This document shows positions 23,738-36,022 of a stretch of DNA of 64,000 nt, in pieces (within the stretch, counting starts at the first letter, position 1; each line of letters starts with the position of its first letter). The DNA lies in the NCBI GenBank assembly GCA_033398695.1, contig CM065802.1, forward strand, positions 142,276,096 to 142,340,095. The letters are read 5' to 3'. The notes beneath the pieces are model-generated. The model saw only the letters and a program-made list of their open reading frames with translations. It was not told where the DNA came from and ran no database searches. This stretch comes from Orobanche coerulescens (taxonomy: Eukaryota; Streptophyta; Magnoliopsida; Lamiales; Orobanchaceae). The translations under genes were made by a program, and so were the position numbers.

Positions 23738-23770
23738 TTTAACCCTAGCTTTCCTAGGGTATATATATGC
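23738..23770 (+). promoter_or_regulatory. Promoter-like stretch (inverted ACCCTAG repeat and TATA)
   Basis: ACCCTAG and CTAGGGT form an inverted repeat running directly into TATATATATG. No open gene follows, so it could be a relic of a promoter or of an LTR. Low support. Confidence 0.25.
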
Positions 23771-25390
23771 CTGTAAGACAATTATTTTGCGATATAATTG
23801 AATTCGAAATTTCTCTTTATTTTTCCTGAAATTCTTAGATCAAGTGAATCTAGAGTTTTAGAGGACTGTGTTTCTGAAATTGTAATATAGTTGTTTCTTG
23901 TAATTTTGCTGCGCCAGTATGGTTCAGCTATTCAGACCCGTTTAAAAGCTATATACTCGTATTCATCACAAACTCGGTTAAAATATGACTTTATTAGGAT
24001 AAGTATGAATCATATCATATTTTACAGGATCTCAATGGATTATATCTTCAAATAAGATTCATATTTTGATTTGAGATATAAATCATGTTTTCCTTCATCC
24101 ATAACCTTATGCCATTTATCTTACAATAAGTAAATTTAAGAATATTATTTCGATTTTTATTAAGAAATTCTTAATTTTGCCATTACTATGGAGAGTCAAG
24201 CCAGCTAAATTTAGATAAACCAATCAAACACCTATGAGTCCATTACCCGAAAATGATATATGTACAAATACAATGTGGAAAGAGTATATATGAGAATACA
24301 ATAAATGGAAATGTATATGTACAAATGCAATGTACAAATTCTTAATTTTTCTCCATAAATATTGTCATATCAATATGATTTCAATGATTCCACCATCTGA
24401 TATAATCAATATGAGATTTATTGAACAATTATTTTTTGGTAATAGTTTTTCATATCACTTTTCAGATGATCCCACCATGCGGTCACAATCACATCGGAGG
24501 TCAACAAATGATAATTATACTTATCAAATGGGAGGTATTATAATATATAAATTACATAATGTAAGCTCGACAAATAAATCGTTTCAACCACCACTTGAAG
24601 ATAATTACAATAAAGTGGGGAATTATAAGAGAAGCCAGATTATAATTTAACATATTGAAAAAACTCTATTGAGAAAATGCCATTTTGGTAATTTAACAGA
24701 TTCTAGGGACCCAAATGCAAAATCTGAACATCTACTGAGATTTAACAAATTTAGTCGTAGTAAATCCATTGTTTCCTCCATTTCTCACTCTATCTCCACT
24801 AAAGTCCGTCTCTGAACCCGTCTTTGCCAAAAAGTGAGAAAAAGTTCTAAGCCCATCTTTAGTTGGAGTTCTCCACCAGCATCATTTCCTCTCCAAGTCT
24901 CTCCCTGTCCGTATGTGACCCATCATACCCTCTTCTCCATCGGTCCGTCTGTTACTCGTCTTCTCCATCAGGCCTAGAGGTATTTACTCTTCTCATCAGT
25001 TTAGGGAATTAGACAATTAGGATTTGTTTATTTGAAATCATAAATTGGAAACTGAAATGTGGAGTTTCTGGATTTGTTTATTTGAAATCATAAATTGGAA
25101 ATTGAAATATGGAGTTTCTAATTCTTTGGATCTTGATTGAGGGGTTGTTGGATTTGAAATAGAGTGAAGTGAAGCGTAATTCTGTAAATGAATAAATGGG
25201 TCTGAGAATTCATAATTGAGAATTGGAGATTAAGAAATGATATGTTCGAAATATTTCATATGATCGCCATTGTAATTTGACATTTAACATAAAATCAGTT
25301 GAAATTAGAATCTGAGTATATTTCTCTTTTCAACTACAAAATGTATTTTTACTTGTTCATTATTTTGGTTGATATGAACAGGTTGCCGAT

Positions 25391-25777
25391 ATGGATAGGG
25401 AGTGGATTAAATTGAGTTCATCGTCAAAGTATCGGTTTACGCAGCCATATAAAGAAGGGGTGAGATCGTTTATTGAGCAAGCAAAAGATCATGTGAATGA
25501 GAGGAACGAGATTTCATGCCCATGCATGAAATGCAATAATACATATTCACATCCTATTAATGTAGTATATGTCCACTTGTTTATCAACGGTATGGCAACA
25601 ACCTATAACATTTGGATACATCGCGGGGAATATAGGGATGTACGAAGCCAAATAGTACCTCCGAGTTTTCCAGTTGATGAGTTGGTCAATGAACGCAATT
25701 CTGGTATGTTTGATATGCTGAGTGATTTGTTTCCTACAGTTGGTGAAGAAAATCCACCTGTAGAGTTTTGCTGCTGA
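25391..25777 (+). pseudogene. CACTA (En/Spm) transposase-associated domain fragment
   Basis: 128 codons starting MDREWIKL match the plant transposase-associated domain: a W near residue 5, then GVRSFIEQA, a Cys cluster CPCMKCNN at about residues 43-50, then a YVHLFINGM..IWIHRGE stretch. In CACTA transposases this domain precedes the catalytic DDE core. Here the frame stops soon after the acidic region (residue 128) and no catalytic core follows. A possible acceptor (GATATGAACAG, ending 25381) just upstream suggests an untranslated first exon. It is a truncated transposon piece or a small derived gene; the former is likelier. Confidence 0.65.
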
Positions 25778-26106
25778 TATTGATTGCTTACGGATTCAGT
25801 TTTGATTGATTGCTCATTTTTCAGTTTATTATTTTTAGTATTTGATTGATTCTATATATTGAGTAGTTTGGTTCGCAGAAAGTTTCAGTTTCTTACCTCT
25901 GAACGTAGTAATATTGGCTCATCTTCTAAGCCATTTTGGTTTTCTAGTGAGATGTTTTTTTGCTGAAAGTTTATTGTTCCAATTTCTTGGTTGGTTGTTC
26001 CAAGAAATGTTTGTTTTATTACGTTGCTTGTTTTACGTTGCAGCAGGAAACTAAGTTCGTTACATCTTATATTGTTAGATTTCTTGCATATGTGTTTAGG
26101 TATTCT

Positions 26107-27690
26107 ATGACAATGCAGCAAGCAAGAGAAGCTGACAGTCATCCAAACTGCTCCAGCCCAAGTATCAATTCTGATGTGAATTCTCATATGAATGATGTGG
26201 ATACTATAATTCAAGACCAATTGTCAATATCGATTGGCGGAGGCTCTACTTCAGCTGCTACTCAAGAGACAGAGCCAAGTAATGTTGCTACCATGATTGG
26301 GCAAAAGAGGAAGCAGCCTGCTAACAAAAGCATTCTGTGGAGTCATTTTACAAAGTGTAACCTCCCTGGGACAGAAACATGGGATAAGTTGTCGTGCATC
26401 TGCAACTACTGTAAGCATAAAGTTTTGTGCAAGTCAGATAAAAATGGTACAAGCTCGATGTGGAATCATGCACGGAGATGTGAGAAGCATGCACTATATG
26501 AAGGAAAAAGTGATTCAAAGCAATCGAAGCTGAATGTGAATAATGTTACTGGAGCAGTACAACAACATAAGTACAACCGTAAAAGGTGTGATGATAGATG
26601 CATAGAGATGATCATCAAGGATGAACTCCCTTTCAACTTTGTAGAGAATGATAGGTTTACAGCTTTTTGCAGAGAAATGGAACCATAATGGCCTCGCTTG
26701 GATAAGAAAGCAGTTGCTAGAGGTGTGCTTGAGAGATATAATGCTGAGAAAGGACTTCTTTTGAGTCAGCTGAAAGCGAATGATACGAGGATCTCAATTA
26801 CTACTGATACTTGGACATCAATCTAGAATGTGAATTAGCACACTTCATTGATAGTGAGTGGACATTGCACAAAAGGATTGTAAATTTTTGTCCAATCACA
26901 AGTCATAAAGGAGAGGATATAGGAAGGGTAGTTTAACAGTGTTTAAGACAGTGGGAAATAACCAAAGTGTTTACGATCACCAATGATACGGTAGTGGTGT
27001 ATTTGTGAGAAGACTACTAAGTTACAAGACCCTTATGTTTGGTAGAAAGTGTGTGCACTTAAGGTGTGCTTGTCATATCATAATCTTATTGTTAAGGATG
27101 GTTTGAAGGACTTAGAAGATGGGATTGCTGCAATTTGGGTTTGTGCCGAGTATGTTAGGAGCTCTCCAAGTAGGCTTGACAGATTCAGATTGTTTGCTGT
27201 CATGGATGGAATGAAAGCAAATGCAAATGTTCCTCTAGATGTAATTACTAGATGGAACAGCACATACCTTATGCTGGAAGCTGCACATAAGTATGAAGGC
27301 ATGTTCCACATAATGGGGAAGAAGATGAGCACTTTAAGAACTACTTCAAAGAGGTGGATAAGAAAGGGAAAAAGAGAGTTGGACCACCAACTTTTGAAGA
27401 TTGGAGATATGCAGAAGCCTTTTGTGTCTTTCTGAAGGAGTTCTATGAAGCTACTTTGAAGCTCAGTGCTTGGAAGACGATTATATCCAATATTTTATTT
27501 GTGGAAATGATTACCTTGAAAACTGGAATTGAAAGCAGGCACAATCTAAGGACCTTATCATGAGCAAAGTTGCTACTTCTATGAAGACCAAGTTTGACAA
27601 ATAGTGGAGCAGCTATGAGTTGATCAATAAGATAATCATGATTGGAAATGTTATAGACTCCAGATATAAGCTTCAATATGCTAAGGTCGC
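26107..27690 (+). pseudogene. hAT-superfamily transposase, broken and lacking its C-terminus
   Basis: The ATG at 26107 follows a good acceptor (GTGTTTAG, ending 26099). A BED zinc finger (CICNYC, then WNHARRC, about 26390-26480) is followed by the hAT core: LPFNFVENDRF, then WPRLDKKAV after TAA at 26686-26688, ISITTDTWTS near 26790-26820 with stops just after, and later NLIVKDGLKDL, VITRWNSTYLML (near 27240-27275) and VIDSRYKLQYAK (near 27650-27680). The C-terminal dimerisation domain is absent: the sequence changes character at 27690. It resembles plant Ac/RICESLEEPER-type transposases. No hAT ends or 8-bp target duplications located. Confidence 0.8.
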
Positions 27691-28461
27691 TATGGATTCG
27701 TGTGGCCCGATGGCGTGTGACTCGAATCACATTCGGGTCACCCGTTTTGATTCGTGTAACCCGAATTTTCGGACTCGTGTAACCCATATTTTCAACATTC
27801 CTCAATATTGTATTTTTTTTAAGTTGACTCGAAATTATGTTACTCGAAATTACAATATATGTCTATTCGAGCAAAGGCCAATTTCGACAATTTGGGTATC
27901 AAAAGAGTTGTTACTAAACTTGGGAGAAAAAAGAATAATGCTATATGTAAAAGGTCAAAACAAGTTTTCACTCAAATTGATTATGCACCTGAAAAAAACA
28001 TTGAACCTTGCTTCTTATTGATTTTCCAAGACCCAAGATCTTGGATTGTTATTTTTTCGTCGTCTGGGATTTTCAAACGGGTGAGTAGCGAGAGTAACAT
28101 GAGGAGACACAAAAATTGAGAAAAATAATTGATTTTCGGGAACACAAAACAAGAAACTTCTCGAAAGAGCCTAGCTTTCCGCTGGCCTGATGAGTAGTCA
28201 GAGCAACCTTCCTAGTTCTTTCTTCTATGACAAGCTGAAACGAAGGACAACGAAAGAGAGGAGGACAAGCGAAAAGGGAAGGGAAAAAAAGGTTTAGGTG
28301 AAAATAATGTTGCGGGATATCTTCATCCCCCAAAATTTTATCACGAAAAAGATTTATCTCGATCAATGTTTGGACCAATTTCAGTGTCACTAGAATAAGT
28401 TTAAGAGTATCTTATTATTTTAGTGACATTTGTCACAGATATTTTTGGGACAAATTTCTTG
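27691..28461. other. Non-coding junk between hAT relic and CACTA end
   Basis: 27690-27800 has several copies of a short motif related to ATTCGTGTAACCCGA in both orientations, then AT-rich DNA. 28421-28458 carries a short inverted pair (GTGACA/TGTCAC) and TTTTTGGGACAAATTT, typical subterminal sequence of small CACTA elements. Confidence 0.5.
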
Positions 28462-28474
28462 ATTTGTTGTAGTG
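28462..28474 (-). repeat. CACTA terminal inverted repeat (right end)
   Basis: ATTTGTTGTAGTG is the reverse complement of CACTACAACAAAT, the conserved plant CACTA terminus. The sequence leading to it is subterminal-like. I could not find the matching left CACTACAA end, so the element's extent is unknown. Confidence 0.55.
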
Positions 28475-28589
28475 TTAATAACGTTAGAGCAATAATTTAA
28501 ATTCGATTGATTAAGAATTCAGACAACCCATTTTGAGTGTAGGACATGTGCTTTTGAGTGCTCATATTCATTCTAAGTGCTTCCTAATA

Positions 28590-29260
28590 TTTCCCAAAAC
28601 TCTTTAATATAAATTCTCTGAATTATCTATTCTTATATTTTTGTTAGGATCAATGTGCTTGGAGTTTAATAATTTGTGAGAAGAGTCGTGCAAAAGCAAT
28701 ATTTCTAGTAGATAATAAACATATATAGACCATTTGGATGATGCGTCTATTAAGACCATGAAATACCAAATGGTCCACTTGTATGATGTACTGGTCCGCA
28801 AATATCACCATGAATACGTTTAAAAAATGATGTGATTCATAACCAACCTTTTTCCTGGAAGGTCTGGTAATAAATTTTCTTCTCGAACATCTTTATGCCT
28901 TTTAATGGATGGTTATGAGTATTTTCAACAATCATATGCAGCATGGTGGTTTCTGAGTGTCCAAAGTGATCATGCCATGACCCAAATATATCAGGATTCA
29001 CCAACTTCCAAAAGCTGTGGTGTTGTAGGTTTCGAAAATCGAACAGACACATAAAACAGTCCAGAAGTTGTTGTTTTAATTATCTTGTAGATGAGCCGTT
29101 TGTCCATTTTATAGAATATAATACATAGTCGTCCCTTATTTTCAATCACTTTTCCAAGTGGTAGCGTTTCAGTGTACATCCTTAAAATTGAGCAGCTTTC
29201 TTTTCGATCTACCAGATAATAGCATTTTCAGTATGTAAAATTATTTGATCAGGCAACATC
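28590..29260 (-). pseudogene. Ty1/copia pol relic (pre-integrase and integrase), part 1
   Basis: Read leftward from 29260: a pre-integrase region (WHDHFGHSETTMLHMIVENTHNHPLKG, near 28990-28900) and then the start of an integrase core (WYFMVLIDASSKWS with the first catalytic Asp, then IRIDNSENLY containing the second, near 28740-28605). It is degenerate, with stops and frameshifts, and lacks LTRs. Its upstream part continues on the far side of element D at 62018, in frame across D's target site. Confidence 0.75.
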
Positions 29261-29463
29261 TGTAATATCCAACAGTAATTCTTATCTACCGTTGTATTAT
29301 TCGGATAATTTGAGTACTGTTGTAATCATGTTACATTCAGTTAATATTTATTGATGTCGGGATATATCATAATAGATTTGATTATGACTATCATTCGCAT
29401 TGTGGTTGATTTCTTGACGTGGTGTAGATTGTTACATTTTTTTGGATAGATTTTGTGTGTGTT

Positions 29464-29788
29464 TAACGTACGTTAAGGCCTTAACCTAACGTACGCTAGA
29501 TTGTTAGATTTACGTACGTAATGGTATGCTGGTTACGTACGTAATGCTTGGGAATCTTATCTGATCTCACTTTCGACGTGGGGGGCCGGACACGATCCGG
29601 ATAAATGGCCTTTTCGAGGCAGCCAAGTTGACATATATTACGTACGTAATGCTCTGGCCCATAACGTACGTAATGATGTTAGTGTTTTGAGATAGTAACA
29701 TCTGGAGACATATTACGTACGTAACATTTTCAGTGTAGCGTACGTAAAGGGGTTAACGTACGTTATCTTCACGCGATAACGTACGTAA
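29464..29788 (+). promoter_or_regulatory. Element D 5' LTR phased palindrome array, 10 units
   Basis: Units start at 29464, 29487, 29510, 29533; 29638, 29662; 29713, 29736, 29754 and 29777. The 4-2-4 grouping and steps (23, 23, 23, 105, 24, 51, 23, 18, 23) match A's almost exactly, including the odd 18-bp step. The spacer at 29545-29637 is GC-rich with a short hairpin (CCGGA/TCCGG). Confidence 0.87.
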
Positions 29789-29800
29789 CGAGGTGTGCAG

Positions 29801-29808
29801 TTTATAAA
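29801..29808 (+). promoter_or_regulatory. Element D TATA box
   Basis: TTTATAAAAA begins 24-25 bp after the start of the last palindrome, the same offset as in the other families. Confidence 0.6.
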
Positions 29809-31987
29809 AAGACAGCTTGTGTCTTTCATTTGCACGTCCAAACTCCGATTTTTCTCTCCTTACACCCCTCCAAGTCGTGTTTGAGCTTTGCATCTTGGAT
29901 TGGAGCTTGTTGATTGGAAGTTTAGAGTTATCCTTGTAGCTTGGAGTGTGTTCTTGTGTTCTTGCTATTTTTTCTTCGTTTCTGAAGGTATGTTGTACGG
30001 TTCTACTCTACATTTTCGTAGTTATAATGTTAGTAATATAGTATACTACACCAAATGTTGAATTAATCAAGTAAAACATGTTTGTAGTTAAGCTTTATAA
30101 CACTTATTGATGAAAATGGTAACTAAGGGTTTGGAATGAGGTGTTCTTGATATTTTGATGATAATGGTCATGTTTAAATGAATCAAACTCTTCCTGCTAG
30201 ATTGTTAACATCATTAAGACAATAATAATCATTAGCTTCTTCATAGTTAAGTTTAATTGATGAAATTGTTGTCATAAAATGTGTTAGAACACCTTGTTGA
30301 ATGTTAGAAGATTAGTGTGGTGATTCTTGAATCTAATCTAGGTGAATTCATAGATAATGATAGTGGATTCTCCAGGTTAGTAAGGGGTTGTAAGGATGGT
30401 GTTAATATAAGATAATCATGATTGTGATGTAAGCTTATAACTAAATGAATTTAGTATAACCTTATTGTAGCTTACTATATTCAATCTAAATTTGATGTAG
30501 TGATGAACAAAGTTGTGCAGATTATCACCTTCAACATTTGTGATGTTCTTGGAAAGTTTAAACAATATAAGATGATATTAACAAACATAAATGATTGTTT
30601 AACATGTTCTTGATAAATCTTTATTCATAAGAACCATGCGAATTTTTGAGAATATCTTGTAAACCGAACATAAGAATGAATTGAGGAAAATAAAGTTCTT
30701 GGAATAGAATTTTGATATCTTGAGATAGTTTAACTATTCAAATTGAATTTAGGGTGTCGTCCCCCTGAATTCGATATCAATGATTATATGGATGTGTTAT
30801 TGAGTGAAGTGTATTTCATTCAAGGTCGATTGTTCGCATAATCGATATTAGTCGAGGACCGTCCGTTCGTTCGACAAGGGAGGATTCTCGTCTACATATT
30901 GTGGCAAGTTATCTTGCTTGGTTATAATGATGATTGAATTCTTGTGATGGTTATACATTTCGTGTATATGAAACACTTATTGAATTTGTGATTCGTAGTT
31001 CGATATTATTCTTGATGATGTTCCGTTTCTCATCATGGGATTGCATTCCCAAGTTCGTCACTTTGAATCGTTGATCTCGTTGATCCTTATTGTCACTTCG
31101 GTGAGTTTCTTGATCCTTAATCGGATATGTGATTTGTTGAATTCGTTGTCATGCTGTACCGTGACATATCTGGAATCATATCTGCGTGCCAATTGGTTAT
31201 TGTGTAAGATTTTTAGCCAGGCACATATATAGTCATACGTGGATGTTTCCGTATTGGACTGTGCACACGGGACGTAGTTCGTGAGGCTAATTAGGTACAT
31301 TATCACACGTATATTCTGGATTCCGTATACGGGGTGGATATGTACAAGGACACATTTCCGGATCGGGCGTACTGTGATGTCCATATTTGAGCCATATTGT
31401 TTGATCATTCATAGTCCATGTATGATTGGATATGTTCGACGGTTTGTGACTGATCGTTCATATGCCCGAGGGGTATGTTCAATAATCGGGATGTTTTCTT
31501 GAGATCTAATATATGTGAATTGTATAATGTCAGGATAATCATTTCTCATGTATATCTGACCCTGTGTTTTGGGCGAAATACTTGTGTTGTATTTTAGGTT
31601 GAGGAAAAGGCAAGGCACGGGAAGAGCATGGTGACGGCGAATGGTTCGAAGGATACTAGTTCGGGGGGCCCAAGTCTTTTGTTGTCCGGTTATGTTCAAA
31701 CCACGTAATGTTACTTTATTCCGCTTTATTTAAACTATTGTCTGGTTGTATTAATATTTGAAGTATATTCCATCTCCATATAGTTTATACTTGTATTTCG
31801 GATCCTGTGTATCATAAGGCCGTTGGTCATACCATTAATAAACTCATAATCGGAGTAGTGACTATTTATTGTGGTTTGGTATCACAAGGTAATACTTATT
31901 TAATCTGTATTTTGGTATCGCCTGGTGGGTCCCAGTGTGGGGTCCACGACACTGTAATAGCCGCCTTTTGGGATGTTACAAAAGATG

Positions 31988-31999
31988 GTATCGGAGAAT
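31988..31999 (+). other. Element D primer-binding site
   Basis: TGGTATCGGAGA, 5 bases after the LTR end; initiator tRNA-Met type with one change from TGGTATCAGAG. Confidence 0.8.
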
Positions 32000-32098
32000 C
32001 GTTTTCTCTTTAAGAGTCGTTGTGGAATGAACTAGTATCAAGAGACCTTCGAGTCACGTGTGACCTGTGCAAATGCCAGACCCTACGAGCCAAATATG

Positions 32099-32418
32099 GT
32101 ATGTACTTTACAAGTCGTGATTTAACTACTGGTATGATATTGATATCGGAATGGATCTCTTTGTTGATTTTGATATTTCGAGGATCTGTGGCAGGATTTA
32201 TCCGATTGATAATTCGAGGTAAATTATGGATTGATTATATGATTGAAATTGTACGGCTCAACGTCGATATGATATTCTGTGTGACACTCATAGTGTCGAT
32301 AATTCATTGTGAACTGTTTTCTTGAATATGTAATTCCTTGTTGCTATTAACTTAGCATGAATTTTGATTGGTATCTTGAACTGTACTTATGGTTATCATT
32401 ATGGTTTGATTCTTTCAG
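32099..32418 (+). other. Element D probable leader intron
   Basis: GTATGT donor at 32099 and TTCTTTCAG acceptor ending at 32418, one base before the gag ATG at 32420. Length 320 bp, T-rich. Equivalent to those in A, B and E. Confidence 0.5.
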
Positions 32419-32419
32419 T

Positions 32420-33583
32420 ATGGAAAGAAATCTGAGAGGTCGTGGCAGAGGGGGACGAGGCCACGGAAGGGTCCGAATCCCGATACCACGAGCCAACAGG
32501 TGCGCGAATGTGGAGCATAATTCCGCAGGCAGTGATTCGCCTTCTAGGGACCAATCACACCACACTGGACGCGGGGATGCGCGTGTCGATCCTTACGTTG
32601 TGATGCAGGGCATGATGGCTCAGATGACCCAAATGGGTCAATTAATGGAGGCTATGCAGAGAGCTACTACCGACCAGCAACAGGGGCCTCATCCTCCACC
32701 TCCTGTGCATGGCGGGCCCGTGAGTCGGATCATTAGCGACATCTCTCGACAGCGACCCCTGAACTTTGAAGGCTCCTCTGAGCCTGCTGACATTGTACAT
32801 TGGATTGAACACTTTGAGAAATTATTCGAGATGGTGGACTGCCCCGAAGAGAATCGCGTCTCCTTAGCAGCTTACTATCTTAGAAAGGGCACCCACACCT
32901 GGTGGCTTTAAGTGAGGCCAGCTGATGGTGTGTATACTTGGGAGGAATTTAAAAACCTCATGCTAGAACGTTACTATCCAGGGCCACTCCGTGAGGCTAA
33001 GCTGTCAGAATTGCTGAACCTGGACCCGTCTGAAGACGATGATGTACTATCTTTTGCCGAGAAATTTCAAGCACTTCTTCCTTTCGCCTCGTCGATTATC
33101 CGAACGGAGGCCGATAAGATCAAATATTTTCTCAAGAGGCTTAAACCCCGAATGAGAATGCAGTTGTTAAATAACCACTATACGACCCTACCGGAGTTCA
33201 TCGAGAAAGCTCTGGAATACGAACTTACCGCAAAGGAGATTTCCAAGAAGCAACCACAGTCCAACAACAAGAGATCCAGGAACCAGAATCAGACTGACAG
33301 TAACCGGGGAACATTCAAGAAACCCCAGTCCTTGCCGAATCCTTCTGAACAACTACCCATGAAATCGAAGCCAGCCGGATCGCACTCTCGAGCGGTCAAC
33401 TCATCTATTGTGTGCTATAACTATGGAGACCAGGGGCACATCAGCTCCAAATGCCCGAAGCCGGCTGTTGCATGCCATACTTGTGGGAAGAATGGGCATC
33501 GTGCTCGTTATTGTAGGAATGGACCGGGACATGATCCAGTAGTGTCTCATGCTCCAGTTCACTTTCCTGTCCAGGACCGTGTG
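32420..33583 (+). pseudogene. Element D gag, part 1
   Basis: The ATG begins MERNLRGRGRGG. The gag core follows (WIEHFEKLFEMVDCP, then THTWWL) with TAA at 32909-32911. It continues in the same frame to two knuckles near 33410-33520: CYNYGDQGH (second Cys is Tyr) and canonical CHTCGKNGHRARYC. Coding is cut at 33583, in the linker before the protease, by element E; it resumes at 43766. Confidence 0.9.
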
Positions 33584-36018
33584 TGTAATACCCGGTTGTA
33601 ATTCAGTCATTATCATTCAGTAATTATCGTTCAGTAATTGTCACTCAGTAATTTTCACTCATTAATGATCATTTGTCACTCATATTCAATCATTGTATTC
33701 ACCAGTCAGAGTAATTGTATCGTGTATCAATCGTCATTCATCATCAATCTAGTTGGAGAATCGTGCCATGTTTATTATCATTGTCATCTTTATAGTGGGC
33801 GGTGTGTGAGGAGTAGCGCACGCTATGAACTCTCTTTAGCGCACGCTAATTGACTTCAGGTAGCGCACGCTACCTCTTATCACTAGCGCAGCTAGTGTAG
33901 TTCTAGTAGGTAGTCCAGAAGGCATTAGACTGCAGTTGGGTTGTAAGTAACGCATGTTATGAATGGTAAGTAGCGCGTGCTAGTAGGTCGGAGTAGCGCA
34001 CGCTATGCAGTCGGTGTAGCGCGCGCTAAGGTCGGATCAGGCGGAGTCCAGTGGCTACTGGACTGATTAGGAATAATTCCTAGCGCACGCTACGAGTAGA
34101 TATTAGTGTACATTAATCGGTGTCAGTAGCGCACGCTGAATCTTGTGTGTAGCGTGCGCTACCGCGATCATATCAGAGAACAGGAGGTTCTGGACTTCAG
34201 TACTGGACACCAGATAAATCGTTAGCACACGCTAACATTCTGTGTTAGCGCACGCTAAATACATGGTTGTAGCGCACGCTACCATTGCGAACAGAGGATA
34301 CTGGACTACCCAGTATACCCGTTAGCGCACGCTACGCACAGGAGCTAGCTAGCGCTAATCCGAGGATAGTACAAATTGGACAGTGTAGTCAAGATTCGTC
34401 ATTTGTCATTTCTTTTCATTCCTTCATCGATTTTGGGCGATTTGGAGCTTCTTGAAGAGTGTTCTTCGAGGTGAAATCAGCTATCAATATTTCCAAGCAT
34501 ATAATCCGGAGTAATCATCATTTCATCATCTACAAACATCATAATAAAGGTAATCACCTTTTGAATCTAGAAATTCGGAGATCAAGTGTTTTCCTTCCGA
34601 TTTATTCGTGTAAGCTTGGATTGTTGTTGGCATATGTTAGATATGGATTATCTACTTCGGATAAATGTATTCCTACGGATTTTATGGCATATATTTGGAT
34701 TTCATGAATTATTTGGGGTTTGATTCAAGAACACATTAGAGTTGACTTTGATATTTGGGGGTTTTCGATTGGATGTTGTCGTTAACTCGATTTGTGGTTT
34801 CCTATGGGATTATTGATATCATTGAAGGTGTTTTGTTGGTTTGATTACTCATTTTGGAGTTGGTTTTGATATATTAGGGATTTGGATATTATCGAAGGAT
34901 GTATGTTGCTAAGTATTCGCTAGAATGCCTCAATGAGTTTGGGTATTGTTGTATTGACGTTTGATTTGGTTATAATCGTGTTTTATACCTATATTGAGCA
35001 TTTGTTGGTAATTGTCATTGAAGGTTGTTCGAGCGACCGACATCTCATTGTAGGACGTTTGTTCGAGGAATGACATTCTTCACCGGTTGAGTAAGTTAAT
35101 TATAACTCGGTTAAAAGGATTTTCATTCCTTTCGTTTTTGTTCATTCATAATCATAATTCATTCATAATGTATTAACCGTATTGAGATTTGTAATTGTCA
35201 AATAATCACTTCATTCACGAGGAATGACGGTTCCAATAATTTCATTGAGCTATCATTCATTTCACCATCATTTCATCTCGGTGAGTCATTCTCGACTTTT
35301 TCGGATTGTTATTCATTATTATTCTTCATGGTCATTCTTGCCCATATGACCTTCTGGGTTCATATTGCGTGGCCGGGTGGGGATGTGTGGAATTTTTAGT
35401 CGGGCACGTGATAGTCATGTGTTTGGGTTCACCGACACATTGGACTGTGCACACGGTAACGTACCTCCGTGAGACTAATTAGGTACAAGGGCGGGTGTGT
35501 CCGGACACTGGTCTTGTGCACATGCACATACCATTACGGGCGTACTATAATGCCCCTCTTCAGCTTAATTTCATAATTGAGATATATAATGAATGTGTTT
35601 ATTCAACTCTTGAGGATTGTTTTTCTATGTAACTGACCCCGTTGGGGGATGTTGTTTTCAGGTCATGGCAAGGCTAAGGCACGAGAAGAGAACGTTGACG
35701 GCGAGGAGTCCCAGTGATACTAGTAGGGGGCCCCAGTCCTTTTTATTCACTCGTGTTTTCTTCATTTTATTTCCACTGCAGACTTCTGTGTGGATATTCA
35801 TTTCATTCAGTGTTGTATATTTTATCTTCATATAAAATATACATGTATGCTGTATTATCTTGGGTGTCTTGTAATGAAAATCCTCATCGGAGTGATTGAT
35901 GATATAATGTGGTTTGGTACTACAATTATATTATTTAATTCATTAATTTTCATTCGCCTGGTGGGTCACAGTCGGGGGTCCACGGCACCGTAATATCTGC
36001 CTAGTTTGGGGTGTTAAA
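33584..36018 (+). repeat. Element E 5' LTR (2,435 bp)
   Basis: Starts TGTAATACCCGG. Its end reads GTGTTAAA where the 3' LTR has GTGTTACA, so the terminal CA has changed to AA. The TATA box is also altered (TACAAA near 34370 against TATAAA at 42087 in the 3' LTR). The array is more decayed than in the 3' LTR. Confidence 0.94.
33814..34357 (+). promoter_or_regulatory. Element E 5' LTR palindrome array (decayed)
   Basis: Same layout as 41507-42074 but with more changed units, for example CACTAGCGCAGCTAGTG near 33885 and GTGTACATTAAT near 34107. It lacks one unit present in the 3' LTR (near 41987). Confidence 0.8.
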
Positions 36019-36022
36019 GAGT

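Larger units (their letters stand above)
22157..24690. other. AT-rich intergenic DNA with small repeats
   Basis: No gene recognised. At 22920-23050 two short direct repeats occur: TCTTATTAATGCTTC twice, and a CGGTAA.AATATGA.ATGAAG unit twice. A 20-bp palindrome lies at 23626-23645 and a promoter-like stretch at 23738-23770. A 106-residue open frame at 24330-24650 has no recognisable motif. Confidence 0.6.
29261..31982 (+). repeat. Element D 5' LTR (2,722 bp)
   Basis: Starts TGTAATATCC and ends GATGTTACA before the primer site. It contains the array at 29464-29788, a TATA box at 29801-29808, an AT-rich middle, and conserved blocks GAGGCTAATTAGGTAC (near 31281) and CGCCTGGTGGGTCCC (near 31920). 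Confidence 0.94.

Noticed and set aside
24330..24650. A 106-residue open frame in AT-rich DNA
   Set aside because: Low-complexity composition, no motif, no promoter or splice context that I can support.
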